Source of the DNA: Chitinophagaceae bacterium
GTDB lineage: Bacteria > Bacteroidota > Bacteroidia > Chitinophagales > Chitinophagaceae
Length of the DNA stretch: 64,000 nucleotides
Assembly: GCA_016786745.1 (NCBI GenBank)
Contig: JAEUVS010000044.1
Location: 1 to 64,000 of the forward strand
Direction of reading: 5' to 3'
Positions 43,075 through 52,560 of the stretch are shown here, piece by piece. The position numbers and the translations under genes were made by a program. The notes below the pieces were generated by a model. The model had not been told where the DNA came from and made no database searches. It saw only the letters and a list, made by a program, of their open reading frames with translations. Numbering within the stretch: the first letter of the stretch is position 1; each line of letters starts with the position of its first letter.

Positions 43075-43938
43075 TCAATATTTCTTTCCGGCCCTGTATC
43101 CCCGCAAATACATTGCAGGCATCTCTGAGCATGATTTTAAGGAAGGTTGTTCATTCGGCGTGTTTCGTTCATAGCAAAAGCCGTTTGCCCTGCCCAGCGA
43201 AATGGTGAACAAAGGATTTTCATCGGTGCTCTTCCTGTCGGTCCACGCATCAATCCATTCAACTGCTAGAATAATTGTATCTGTTATAACAATATTGTAG
43301 GGGCTCAGATCAACCCTCACCGTGCGTGCGTTCTTCGGTATCGTATAGTAAATATTGTTTTGAAGCATTTGTTGCAATTGCGATCCGTCGGCCGGCTTTT
43401 TAAACATGTTGATCCGAATTTTTACGCTGTCGAACGAGTTATATTTAATCCTGCAAATAAATTCAGTGACGCGTAATGGAAATTCCAAAGGCTGTACCAG
43501 GATGCCCCTTGCCCTTCCCCTGGAGCTGGAATAGTCTCCCCACCCGGTAAATCGCCCCGAATGTTTTGTAATGCCAAGATTGAGCATGTTAAACTTTGCC
43601 GTTACCACAAAATCTGCAAGCGCCTGCGGGGCACTTTTCAGTTTTATTTCCAGGTTCTTTGAAACATCAAGATGTTGTGTTGAAAGTACGACTGATTCAT
43701 ACCCGATATGACTGAACACGATCGAATCGCTGGCTTGCACGCCAGACAAATCGATGGAAAAGGCGCCGTTCCGGTCGGCAATGCCCCCGATATTTTTGTT
43801 TTTCACTCCTATGCTTGCATAGGCAAGATGTTCGCGCGATTCATTGTCGATCACAAACCCCTGCAACACTTGCGCAGATAACAAATTGCTGGCAAGCATG
43901 CAGGTGCACATCAAAAAAAAACGCAGCGGTAAACGCAT
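43075..43938 (-). CDS. Secreted protein with carboxypeptidase-regulatory-like domain
   Basis: A 287-residue exported protein: signal peptide to about residue 23, then a CarboxypepD_reg-like domain (23-105) with L-Q-G-F-V-I-D-N-E-S-R-E-H-L-A-Y-A-S-I-G-V and F-S-H-I-G-Y-E-S-V-V-L, as at the N-terminus of many SusC/TonB receptors. The rest is beta-rich and unassigned. It lies 30 nt behind the TonB receptor gene. The domain alone is common in Bacteroidetes surface proteins; the role is unknown. Confidence 0.8.
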   Translation of the reverse strand: MRLPLRFFLMCTCMLASNLLSAQVLQGFVIDNESREHLAYASIGVKNKNIGGIADRNGAFSIDLSGVQASDSIVFSHIGYESVVLSTQHLDVSKNLEIKLKSAPQALADFVVTAKFNMLNLGITKHSGRFTGWGDYSSSRGRARGILVQPLEFPLRVTEFICRIKYNSFDSVKIRINMFKKPADGSQLQQMLQNNIYYTIPKNARTVRVDLSPYNIVITDTIILAVEWIDAWTDRKSTDENPLFTISLGRANGFCYERNTPNEQPSLKSCSEMPAMYLRGYRAGKKY

Positions 43939-43968
43939 GTGCTGTTCGGTTCGGCGCCTAAACTAAAT

Positions 43969-46149
43969 TTAAATTCTCACAACAAACGACATGTTCATAC
44001 TCCTGCCTTCAGAAGGCCAGATGCCGGGACCAGGATAGAAGCTCGGCCTCTTGGTAAAGTATTGTTTATTGGTAACATTGTTGATGTTGAGTTTGACTTC
44101 TATGCCTTCAAAAACAGTAAACGATGTGTTGATGTCGAGCAATCCATAAGATGGTACCGCACCTACAGCACCTGAAGCCGGCCCTATTTCCGTATTAAGA
44201 GCATCGGCATACGATTTACTTACATAGCTGTATAAAGCCGTAGCGCTCATTCGCCGCCATTTGAACGTAATACCATTCCTTGAAATAATATCAGGGGCGC
44301 TTTCAACCTTGTTACCATCAACGTCGATATTGTCGTTGCCGGATTTTACCATCGCATCCCTGTAGCGTGCATCCATAAACGAAGTGGAAGTGAACGCGGA
44401 TATCGCGTACCAATTGTTGATGATCCAATTACCTTCAAGAAATATCTCTCCACCGATCGTTGTTGAATTCCCAATATTCGTTCTGTAGGTAAAAAACTCA
44501 TCATTGTCGTTTAACTGCGACAGTGTTCCGAAACGGTTATTATATTTTACAATAAAAGTGGAAATATCCCATTTCATAAATCCGAGTTCGCCGCGCGCGC
44601 CTGTTTCAATGTTATACCCTTTTGCATCCTTTATATTCGGATCAACTTTCTCGAATGTCGATGAAGGAATCAGATCTTTGAAAAGCATTGGGTGATACGC
44701 CTGCGACCATCCCCCATAAAATTCAAGTCCCGGGAATGGATGAAATGAAAATCCTGCACCGAACAACGGAAATTTGTGTTTGATATTTACAGGTATTTCA
44801 TTTTCGGGATAATACACAATGGTTCCCGACAGATCCGTTTCACCCTGCTCTACACGAAAACCCGCATTAAAAGAAAGTGTGTTTGAAACATCGAGCGTAT
44901 TCTCTGCGAAAACTGCGACGTTGTTGGTTTTGAAATGCATGTCCCTGCCCCATCCTGGTTCAACAAGCGTCAGATTATAATCGCTGCCCGTGGTGCCCTT
45001 GCCCAATCCCCTGCGATGCAGGTCAGTATTCATTAATTGAATTCCTGCTACGAGGTTGCCGCCCACTGCGCCAAATGAATAACCTTTAAGCATACGCAAT
45101 TCATTTGTGTAACTATGGTAATTATCAATATCCACCTGGCGGTTATTGTAATCGCCTGTAAGCGCGTTAATGGTGTCCTTTATTGTAATGGGTTTGTCGA
45201 ACATTACGCTGCTTCGCTGCCCGAGTATCGCAGAACTTGTGAATTCAAGTCTTGTGAGAGGCGACAGCTGCCAGGACAATTTCAGTGACGGCACATGAAT
45301 GTCGGGACTGTAATAATTTCTCAACCGTGTTGCCTGCCGCGGATCAGCGTTGAACATACTGTCGTTCATCTGTCCCGGTATCCTGTATTTGTAAACCGAG
45401 CGTGCGTACTCAAGGCGCGCAGAAAAATTGCTGCTGAAATCATAAGAGAGCACAACATCTTCGGCTTCGCTTTCTGAGTGTTCGGTGTCACGATAACCGT
45501 TCCTGCTTTTTTTGTCATAATACGCATAGTATTTGAACCGCCCTATCTTGCCCCCGATCGCGTTGAAAGTGCTGAGTAAATTATATGATCCAACTGTATT
45601 GATACTTTCCAGGCTGAACTTCTTCGTGGTATCGCCCTGTTTTGAAATGTAGTTCAGCATTCCACCAAACTGCGCACCGTATTGCAGCGATCCTGTACCA
45701 CGCACCAGTTCTATTTTTGAAATACTTTCAAGTGGCATGCTGTAATGACTGGCGGGATAACCATACATATCCGAGTTTGTTATCACCCCATCTTTTCTTA
45801 CGTTGTAATCCCAACCCCTGTGAGGATCAAGTCCCCGGGATGCAATGTTGATCTGGTTGCCGGAGCCATCCATGTCATACACAAACACGCCCGGCACCTT
45901 TGCGAATGTTTGCCTTCCGGTTTTGTTGGTAATGTCCGCGTCGACAGCGGTCAAATTTATCACCTCGTTTTTCTTTCCTGAAAAATTATAGGTGCCCTGG
46001 ATGTTATTCAACCGTGAAATTGTTGGTTGCCGCAGGTATGATATAATCGTAACACTATCCAGCTCTTTTGCTCTTATCGAGTCTGACTTTTGCGAGAACA
46101 GACTCAATGAACAAAAGATAGCCAGAATAATCGCAGTAATCTTTTTCAT
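43969..46149 (-). CDS. TonB-dependent outer membrane receptor
   Basis: A 726-residue receptor with signal peptide, plug domain (about 55-185) and beta-barrel ending in the classical aromatic V-V-R-I. The plug shows V-P-G-V-F-V-Y-D-M-D-G, I-A-S-R-G-L-D-P-H-R-G-W and L-V-R-G-T-G-S-L-Q-Y-G-A-Q-F-G-G, as in FecA-like siderophore/metal receptors. It has no N-terminal regulatory extension and no carboxypeptidase-like domain of its own; that domain is in the next gene. No iron box or riboswitch was seen upstream. The substrate is unknown. Confidence 0.88.
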   Translation of the reverse strand: MKKITAIILAIFCSLSLFSQKSDSIRAKELDSVTIISYLRQPTISRLNNIQGTYNFSGKKNEVINLTAVDADITNKTGRQTFAKVPGVFVYDMDGSGNQINIASRGLDPHRGWDYNVRKDGVITNSDMYGYPASHYSMPLESISKIELVRGTGSLQYGAQFGGMLNYISKQGDTTKKFSLESINTVGSYNLLSTFNAIGGKIGRFKYYAYYDKKSRNGYRDTEHSESEAEDVVLSYDFSSNFSARLEYARSVYKYRIPGQMNDSMFNADPRQATRLRNYYSPDIHVPSLKLSWQLSPLTRLEFTSSAILGQRSSVMFDKPITIKDTINALTGDYNNRQVDIDNYHSYTNELRMLKGYSFGAVGGNLVAGIQLMNTDLHRRGLGKGTTGSDYNLTLVEPGWGRDMHFKTNNVAVFAENTLDVSNTLSFNAGFRVEQGETDLSGTIVYYPENEIPVNIKHKFPLFGAGFSFHPFPGLEFYGGWSQAYHPMLFKDLIPSSTFEKVDPNIKDAKGYNIETGARGELGFMKWDISTFIVKYNNRFGTLSQLNDNDEFFTYRTNIGNSTTIGGEIFLEGNWIINNWYAISAFTSTSFMDARYRDAMVKSGNDNIDVDGNKVESAPDIISRNGITFKWRRMSATALYSYVSKSYADALNTEIGPASGAVGAVPSYGLLDINTSFTVFEGIEVKLNINNVTNKQYFTKRPSFYPGPGIWPSEGRSMNMSFVVRI

Positions 46150-46257
46150 TTGTTTGCATTATCATGTCTCAAATAAATTCTATTTCCGGCAACATTTCAT
46201 TTGAAGCCGAAAATTTTAACATCAATGAAGTAGAAATGAGCGCGTTGGCCCATCAAC

Positions 46258-46785
46258 TTATACCTTCGGGGGGCGTTCGGGGACATTGCCGTAGCCGAGG
46301 TCGACCAGGCAGGACGAGAATGGTGAATGCTTCGATATGAATGGGGCAAATTCAGCGACGGTCCACGAATTGACCTGTTCGTGATACTCGATCGCAATAC
46401 TTTTGAATGAAGTGGCGTGGCTCTTATCCTGTTTGCGTGATTGATTGAGATCGTTCACGAGCTTAAAGAATTCTTCGCGTGAGTTTTGCAGCTGATTTTT
46501 TTCTTTATTCGGTAAACAGAATAATATCAGGTCGCCGTTGACAATTTTTCGTTTTACAAATTTATAGTGAATACCGTCGAGTTCGAGTTCGCCGACATAG
46601 CGGTCGAATTCACCGAAGAAGTCCGTGATGTAAGGAGAACTCAGAGAAACTTTAATTTCAATAAGAGAAGATTCGTCGTAGTCGGAATTTGCAATCTTTC
46701 TTTCCAGTGCCTGGTCAGCTTTACTCTCCATAAAACCGATAAGCAGGCGATAACCCATCCAGTTGAAGATGAGTGTGGATAGCAT
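46258..46785 (-). CDS. Unknown membrane-anchored protein A (paralogue 1)
   Basis: A 175-residue protein with one short hydrophobic start (S-T-L-I-F-N-W-M-G-Y-R-L-L-I-G), then a soluble domain. It is clearly paralogous to the protein at 51960-52460: shared G-Y-R-L-L-x-G-F-M-E-x-K-A-D, D-E-S-x-L-I-E-I, G-E-L-E-L-D-G, K-Y-V-K-R-K-I-V-N and L-C-L-P-N-K. Both end in P-E-x-P-P-K. I do not recognise a family. It closes one side of the mirror-ordered PAP2 cluster. Confidence 0.75.
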   Translation of the reverse strand: MLSTLIFNWMGYRLLIGFMESKADQALERKIANSDYDESSLIEIKVSLSSPYITDFFGEFDRYVGELELDGIHYKFVKRKIVNGDLILFCLPNKEKNQLQNSREEFFKLVNDLNQSRKQDKSHATSFKSIAIEYHEQVNSWTVAEFAPFISKHSPFSSCLVDLGYGNVPERPPKV

Positions 46786-46897
46786 TAATATAGAAAAGAC
46801 AGATTTCAGATTGCATTTAATTTAAAGGAGCAAAATTATCATTTAAAAAATGGAAAGCACCAGGCACTTTTTAAGTGTGCCTGGTGATGTTTTATTA

Positions 46898-48454
46898 TTA
46901 GTTAGCTCCGTCTGTCAGTGCCCTTTGGACCGCATATTCACCAACAGCCTTACCGCTTACAAGGCCGGCTTCGCTGTCGCTTCTGTAATGTATGGCCCCG
47001 TACAATCTCGACAATGCTGCTTCTGTTGCCATGTCATCGAACTTTGTTCCCCTGTCAGGAAGCAGGTGTGTCAGCACGGTTGCTGCCGCGGCGCTGAAAG
47101 TTGAATGCCCCGATGTATATGCCGGAAAGTTCGGAAGGCCCGTGAGCGTTTTAATGTCGGGGTTGCTTTGACTGGGGCGTGGATTAAAATAAAAATATTT
47201 CGCATCCCAGCATACTATTCCCGCGTCACAAAGCGCCATGTTCAGGAGGGCCATATTTCTTGCCCACCTCACTTCGCTATAATTTTCTTTTACAAACTCG
47301 GATGCTGCTATGTGGTCCCAGTGGCCCGCAGGTGTATAGGTGCCCGCGCCATCGGCCCAGAAATGCACAATCTTAACCCTTTCTCTTGTCGGATGGGAAG
47401 AATAGTACAATACTTCTTCTGTTTCTTTCTTGAACTGTTCAGATGATGTTGACGGTGGTGGAGGCGGCCGCATGTTGATAACGGTAAGAGAATCGAAAAG
47501 GAAAGGTTTCACTTTATTAAATAAAGGGAGCATTGGCGGACGTCTCGGCGTTTCAAGACTGAACCAGCAAACTTCACCTTTCGCCATGGTATTATCTTCA
47601 AGAGCTTTCCAGATTTCAGGATTTCCCCCGGCCTGTCCCGCTCTGTCGGTTCTGCCCCTGGCAACGAATTTCGCTGCAACCATTTTTCCGAGGGCAAGCC
47701 CGGCCTCAATATCACTGCGGGTATTGGCGCCACTCATGATCCTTGCGCGCATATGCTCATCAGCTTTTTCCTGAACATAAGCGAGGTCTGCAGGAAAAAG
47801 GAGCTTCAGCAATTCAATTGTTGCGCCGGCAACCACAGCATCTTCGCTCGGATAAGACGGCAGCGAACTTTTCGGCACAAGCGCCTGCACGCTTGAATCA
47901 ACATTATAAGGCGCGGCGCGGTTGTACAACTGTTTGTAGTGCCATGCAGCAACAAGTGCATCATACGTAGCTGCACTTACATAAGCGTAAGCACGACCTG
48001 CATATGGAGGATTGGCAAATGGGAACGTTGGATATGCAAAGGGGTTCGTTGGGCTCGGAGCGGGATAGGTATCATCTTCCTTCTGATATGGAGGAATATT
48101 ACGCAACGCCACCAGCTCGCGCAAAATTTCATTCCACCTTAACACAGCACCAGCGCTCCAGTATTTAATAGATGATTTGTCTTTGTCGGACAAACTTCCC
48201 TGGAAACCTTTTATTTCATTCAGCTCCGCAGTATAACCCGGAGTGTTAGTGGCTGCAGGAGCAGCTACTTCAAATTCATCGGCAGATGCGAGTAAAACAG
48301 GTTTCCATGTTCCCGCATTAAGATCCTGGTTTTCGGGTTCCAGTGGTTTATAAGCGAGCGACCTGTCGCCAATGTCACTCTTGTTACATGACCAGAAAAC
48401 AAGCCCCGCAAGTACCAGCAGTATCGCAGTTTTAAAAGTTGTATTCTTTTTCAT
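46898..48454 (-). CDS. PAP2/vanadium-haloperoxidase-like lipoprotein 1
   Basis: A 518-residue lipoprotein (lipobox F-W-S-C). The C-terminal half carries all PAP2/haloperoxidase phosphate- or vanadate-binding motifs: K-Y-F-Y-F-N-P-R-P (K-x6-RP), Y-T-S-G-H-S, and S-R-L-Y-G-A-I-H-Y-R-S-D (SR-x5-H-x3-D). Family members are lipid phosphatases or vanadium haloperoxidases; which applies cannot be read, though the long N-terminal helical half is like bacterial haloperoxidases. Its start lies 5 nt behind the beta-barrel gene, so they are co-expressed. Confidence 0.85.
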   Translation of the reverse strand: MKKNTTFKTAILLVLAGLVFWSCNKSDIGDRSLAYKPLEPENQDLNAGTWKPVLLASADEFEVAAPAATNTPGYTAELNEIKGFQGSLSDKDKSSIKYWSAGAVLRWNEILRELVALRNIPPYQKEDDTYPAPSPTNPFAYPTFPFANPPYAGRAYAYVSAATYDALVAAWHYKQLYNRAAPYNVDSSVQALVPKSSLPSYPSEDAVVAGATIELLKLLFPADLAYVQEKADEHMRARIMSGANTRSDIEAGLALGKMVAAKFVARGRTDRAGQAGGNPEIWKALEDNTMAKGEVCWFSLETPRRPPMLPLFNKVKPFLFDSLTVINMRPPPPPSTSSEQFKKETEEVLYYSSHPTRERVKIVHFWADGAGTYTPAGHWDHIAASEFVKENYSEVRWARNMALLNMALCDAGIVCWDAKYFYFNPRPSQSNPDIKTLTGLPNFPAYTSGHSTFSAAAATVLTHLLPDRGTKFDDMATEAALSRLYGAIHYRSDSEAGLVSGKAVGEYAVQRALTDGAN

Positions 48455-48459
48455 TGCTG

Positions 48460-49422
48460 TTAGTTTTGTTGTTGACTATTACGGGGCCTGTTACCTGATT
48501 TAAGATCCATCAGGTAAAAAACACCGGCGTTTAATGTTGTTGCCTGGCCTACATTTCTTCCGTGCAGCGTATACATTGCTCCACCGACAATTTCGAGGCC
48601 GCGCACTTTTTTCATTGTGTACTTGAAGGCGCCACCGATTCTCCTCGCGTTCATTTTATTACTTGGAAACGGCATGTCGTTCTTACGAATATCGAAGCCG
48701 CCTAAAGTGTACATGTCGCTGAATATAGCTTCGGCTATAAGGTATTTGCTCCTGTAGCCAGCGCGAATATTGTAGTCGGAGGCGTCCGGCATTTCAACCT
48801 CGTTGGTGTTATGAATTTCGGTAGTGTAATAAGACTCCCTGTCTATGTCAACATTGCTGCGATATGTGTATGCCGCTGACGCGCTCACAAAAAACTTGCT
48901 GACCTGGTAGTCAACAAGGCCCCTTATACTTGCGGTCTTGCTATGCATACCTATAGACAAAGGAAGATAGTCGGCCACGTAATTGGTTAAAGGAACCGAT
49001 ATGCGGCCCACAGCAAATACCGAAAGCCTGCTTCCATTAGTAAATTTCTTTTCTGCTGCGCGGTATTTTGCCATTAATGCAAGATCCTGTATGCCGTCAA
49101 AGCCGCTTAATGTTCCGGCTGTGGCTTTCGTTTTCACATAAGGCGCGCTGAACATTACGTTTAATTTGTCTGTAATGCCATAGGCACCCGCAATGCCGAA
49201 CATCTGGGTGGTTACTTTTCCAAGATTCCTGTTGTTCCTTTTGAATGTTCCTTCCCAGTACTCCGTCCAACTGTCGTTCACGTACATGCCGCCCACGCAA
49301 AGAACATTTTTCTTTAGTGTGATGGCGTCCATGTCGGTTTGGGCATTTGCCCGGGGTGATGAAATGCAGTATAGCAGCATTATCATGCACGCGGTTTTAA
49401 AAAATAATTGTTGCGATCTCAT
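48460..49422 (-). CDS. Outer membrane beta-barrel protein 1 of the PAP2 cluster
   Basis: A 320-residue exported protein with a signal peptide (M-I-M-L-L-Y-C-I-S-S-P-R-A-N-A-Q). The mature part consists of repeated amphipathic strands such as L-N-V-M-F-S-A-P-Y-V, F-F-V-S-A-S-A-A-Y-T-Y-R and I-R-A-G-Y-R-S-K-Y, as in transporter-type barrels. It ends with a polar tail rather than an aromatic residue. It sits between two PAP2-like genes and next to a second barrel gene. The substrate is unknown. Confidence 0.75.
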   Translation of the reverse strand: MRSQQLFFKTACMIMLLYCISSPRANAQTDMDAITLKKNVLCVGGMYVNDSWTEYWEGTFKRNNRNLGKVTTQMFGIAGAYGITDKLNVMFSAPYVKTKATAGTLSGFDGIQDLALMAKYRAAEKKFTNGSRLSVFAVGRISVPLTNYVADYLPLSIGMHSKTASIRGLVDYQVSKFFVSASAAYTYRSNVDIDRESYYTTEIHNTNEVEMPDASDYNIRAGYRSKYLIAEAIFSDMYTLGGFDIRKNDMPFPSNKMNARRIGGAFKYTMKKVRGLEIVGGAMYTLHGRNVGQATTLNAGVFYLMDLKSGNRPRNSQQQN

Positions 49423-49442
49423 AATAGTTTTGGTTGATGCAT

Positions 49443-50528
49443 TTATAATCTGAATGAAGCTCCTATGTTGATTGCATAGTCTGCGAAGGCTGCGTCGCCG
49501 TGAGCGTCTATGCCTTCTGCAGCGCTACGTAGTTTATCGGCATTGCTTTTTGTACGATTGCGTTCAACTGCTACCGGAACAGTTGCAAAAGCAGAGAACT
49601 TTTTGAACGAATAGGCTACGCCGGGTTCAACTGACAGAACATAGCCGGGCCTCCGGAAACCTTCGTCACCACCGATCAGGTCGCTGGATGGTATGCATTC
49701 GAGACGACCGCCTGCGGAAAATAGAAATTTATCGAAGCTGAAATTGAAGCCCACCCGTGCCATATACTGGTCGGGAACGCTCATTGTTGTAGTCTTATAA
49801 AGTATTGCCGTCTGGCTTAGAGTTCCGCCCCTTGCAGTGGAAACACCATTTTCTTCGCGCGGATTGGCGAGATAGTAGAAGTTTCCATATACACCAACGG
49901 TGCGGTTGAAATTATAATAGGCACTCAGCTCAGCAGTGATGCCTGTTCCGCCATCGCCGGGTTGTATCGACTGATCTACCGGACCCCTTACTTTAGAGTC
50001 GGCCTTCACGAATTCATCCTCGTGTTTGTAGTCGCCGGTTGGCAACTTTATTCCAAGGCCTGCCTGAATATTTCCGTTCATTGACTTTCCGGGATCGAGC
50101 AGCCAGCGGTATGCAGTGATGCGGATATCACCAATGCCCGAAGCATTTGTATTATGGCGTGCCGACTGTCCTGCATTGTTACCTCCATGCTCGTAAAGAG
50201 ATGAACGTCGATTTGAAATTAGCGGCAGGTCTAAACCGAGTGACCACCGGTTATTGAAATGTCTTTGAACGGTTACGTTGAGCGTATGTTGCCAGTTGAT
50301 TACCTGGGTATTGTTTTCAATGCGTTCGTGCTGCTCTTCTTTACCCACAAAGTGCCTGAATGATTTGAAATACCTGTAAGATGTGTTCACCTGCCAGCCT
50401 TTTGCATCCATTGCCGGGTCATGTTTTGTACAAACGGCACCTGTACTTCTTATAGCAACGCAGCCCTGGCCATTAACATAAACATTCGCCGCCGCCAGTA
50501 TAGCTGTGAGGAATAATATCTTCTTCAT
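49443..50528 (-). CDS. Outer membrane beta-barrel protein 2 of the PAP2 cluster
   Basis: From the ATG at 50528 (M-K-K-I-L-F-L-T-A-I-L-A-A-A) this is a 361-residue exported barrel protein; the upstream in-frame start at 50579 would overlap the preceding PAP2 gene and lacks a signal. Strand repeats include W-S-L-G-L-D-L-P-L-I-S-N-R-R and V-A-Y-S-F-K-K-F-S-A-F-A-T-V-P-V-A-V-E, and the last residues are I-G-A-S-F-R-L. Two cysteines lie just after the signal (G-C-V-A-I-R and V-C-T-K). The role is unknown. Confidence 0.75.
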   Translation of the reverse strand: MKKILFLTAILAAANVYVNGQGCVAIRSTGAVCTKHDPAMDAKGWQVNTSYRYFKSFRHFVGKEEQHERIENNTQVINWQHTLNVTVQRHFNNRWSLGLDLPLISNRRSSLYEHGGNNAGQSARHNTNASGIGDIRITAYRWLLDPGKSMNGNIQAGLGIKLPTGDYKHEDEFVKADSKVRGPVDQSIQPGDGGTGITAELSAYYNFNRTVGVYGNFYYLANPREENGVSTARGGTLSQTAILYKTTTMSVPDQYMARVGFNFSFDKFLFSAGGRLECIPSSDLIGGDEGFRRPGYVLSVEPGVAYSFKKFSAFATVPVAVERNRTKSNADKLRSAAEGIDAHGDAAFADYAINIGASFRL

Positions 50529-50553
50529 AAACATGTTGTTAGTTTTATAAAAA

Positions 50554-51903
50554 TTATTTGCTTGTAAGAACCGGTTCACTTTTCTTTCTCATTCTCAAGC
50601 GGTCGACAATCATCTTGCCCACCTGGATGCCCTGCCTGTTGCCTTCTTCGAGGTCGAAACGGTAGTGAATGCCCCCATACATACGGGAATACGACGCTTC
50701 GATTGCAGCCTGCCGGAACGAGGTGAACGAACGATGTGGAATGCCGAATTCGATTTCAGAGGTGTCAGTGTATTTGAAATTGTCGCCGAAGATGTCTGTC
50801 ATCACTTCTGCGGCAGATGCGGAGATTACTGAGTGCCCGCTGGTGTAAGAAGGGAATGGAGGTGTCTGGATATATGGTCTCCACTCGGGATCATAATATT
50901 TGTTGATAACTGTTTCTGGCCTCACCACATTGCTCCTGTATTTCTCTTCCCAGCAGCTGATAAATCCATCAAATAAAGCGATAGCTGTTTTCGCATATGC
51001 GTAAACGGTAGTGTTGAAATCGGCGCCGGCCTTGTCGCTGGCTATTCCCACGATATTCATCCAATGGCCTCCCGGAGAAAATTTCTTGGTAGCGAACATT
51101 ACGTGTCCGCTTACATTCATTTTGAATGGATTGTCGTCCCAGAAATCGGCGATATGTTTTTCTTCTTCTGTAAGATTCTCACCGATCGTTTTTACTTCCA
51201 TAGCTGCTTTATAGAACTGGCTCGAAGTATCTTTCAATTGGAAACGCGGAGCCGCGGCGGGTTTACATTGTCCGGCAGAGTCCATGACGAGTGTTCTGAT
51301 CTCCATCCAGTGTGCCTCGAGGGCCGATGTATAAGAGGGTGGCGTAGGCACCCATCTTCCTTCTTCATCGGTTACGGTGTATTTGCTTGCCGATCTTGTC
51401 TGCGCATAGTTGTCTTTTTTCGACCAATCCATTACTGCTGCGAAGATCTTGTCTGAAAATGCTTTTGTGTTTTCCAGTACTTCACCAGGCATCCCGGCAT
51501 CGTCGGCTTTTTCAAGGAGCTCATTATAATAAGCCATCATACTGCCTTCCGGGAAAGTAACCGCATTACCCACTTTTGTAAAAGCGAGCATTGCTGCGAG
51601 ATGGAAATCAATCTGTTTTCCTTTCTCGGGGGCGGGCATTGGCGACAAGCCTTTGATTTGTCCCGACAATGATTGGTAAGCGCTGTCGCCTGCAACGATG
51701 CACTCGAATGCAGCGATGTTCGCATAAGCGTAGTTGCGCGACGCGATCATTGGCGGAAAGTTATTTTCCAACACGATGTCGTTTAACTTCTTTACAGTTT
51801 TGGAGTAGAGAAGTGGATCGCTGGTAACTTTTTTATAGTCTTTGTTACCACACGATGCAACAAGCATTGCTGATAAAGCAGCAACTGCCACAAATAGCCT
51901 CAT
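50554..51903 (-). CDS. PAP2/vanadium-haloperoxidase-like lipoprotein 2
   Basis: A 449-residue lipoprotein from the ATG at 51903 (signal ending M-L-V-A-S-C); the longer reading to 51960 touches the neighbouring gene and adds no signal. The active-site motifs are complete: K-Y-R-S-N-V-V-R-P, Y-T-S-G-H-S and S-R-M-Y-G-G-I-H-Y-R-F-D. It is a diverged relative of the protein at 46898, with the same architecture but a shorter N-terminus. It is followed 25 nt later by barrel 2. Confidence 0.85.
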   Translation of the reverse strand: MRLFVAVAALSAMLVASCGNKDYKKVTSDPLLYSKTVKKLNDIVLENNFPPMIASRNYAYANIAAFECIVAGDSAYQSLSGQIKGLSPMPAPEKGKQIDFHLAAMLAFTKVGNAVTFPEGSMMAYYNELLEKADDAGMPGEVLENTKAFSDKIFAAVMDWSKKDNYAQTRSASKYTVTDEEGRWVPTPPSYTSALEAHWMEIRTLVMDSAGQCKPAAAPRFQLKDTSSQFYKAAMEVKTIGENLTEEEKHIADFWDDNPFKMNVSGHVMFATKKFSPGGHWMNIVGIASDKAGADFNTTVYAYAKTAIALFDGFISCWEEKYRSNVVRPETVINKYYDPEWRPYIQTPPFPSYTSGHSVISASAAEVMTDIFGDNFKYTDTSEIEFGIPHRSFTSFRQAAIEASYSRMYGGIHYRFDLEEGNRQGIQVGKMIVDRLRMRKKSEPVLTSK

Positions 51904-51959
51904 GAAATAATTGATATTAGTCTGGATAATAAAACGAAGAATGGGCGGGGTGCCCGACA

Positions 51960-52460
51960 TTATGCTTTCGGAGGATGCTCAGGAATGATGTCGTAGCCTG
52001 AGGCGACGTAAACATGGGTACCCGACGCATGTTTTAGGGATGCCACAGGGAATGGCTCAAGCGTCCAGGCATTCATTTCTTTTTTGTACTCTATTGTTAA
52101 CGAACTAAACGTAGAGGTGTTACTCTTTTCTTTGGATTGCGTGTGATTCAGGTCGTTCACCAACTTGAAAAATTCGTTTCGTGAATTCTGAAGTTCTGTT
52201 TTGCTTTTGTTGGGAAGGCAAAGGAGAACAAGTTCGTCGTTTACGATTTTGCGCTTTACATATTTATAATGTACCCCGTCGAGTTCGAGCTCGCCGTCGT
52301 AACGTTCAAAATCTGTTGAATTATTGGAAAGATAAGGAGCGTTTAGCGGAACCCTGATTTCTATGAGTGTAGATTCGTCGAAGTCGGCGTTTTCAATCTT
52401 TGCTTCGAGCGCTATATCTGCTTTATTTTCCATAAAACCGGAAAGAAGGCGATAGCCCAC
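51960..52460 (-). CDS. Unknown membrane-anchored protein A (paralogue 2)
   Basis: A 166-residue reading from a GTG at 52460. Coding-like hydrophobic sequence (S-I-L-L-L-F-L-L-A-F-N-W-V-G-Y-R) continues about 15 codons upstream to about 52515 in the same frame, but without an ATG, so a rarer start giving a membrane helix is likely. It is paralogous to the protein at 46258-46785 and heads the mirror-ordered PAP2 cluster. Family unknown. Confidence 0.72.
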   Translation of the reverse strand: MGYRLLSGFMENKADIALEAKIENADFDESTLIEIRVPLNAPYLSNNSTDFERYDGELELDGVHYKYVKRKIVNDELVLLCLPNKSKTELQNSRNEFFKLVNDLNHTQSKEKSNTSTFSSLTIEYKKEMNAWTLEPFPVASLKHASGTHVYVASGYDIIPEHPPKA

Positions 52461-52560
52461 CCAGTTAAATGCAAGCAGAAAAAGCAGTAATATCGAAACC
52501 GCCAGTTTCAGAAACAGTTAGTTTTAGGTAGGGAAGATAGGAATTTTTTATTACGCGCGA

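Noticed and set aside
46150..46257. Possible cobalamin or other riboswitch before the TonB receptor
   Set aside because: The region is only 108 nt, AT-rich and lacks conserved riboswitch boxes or strong stems.
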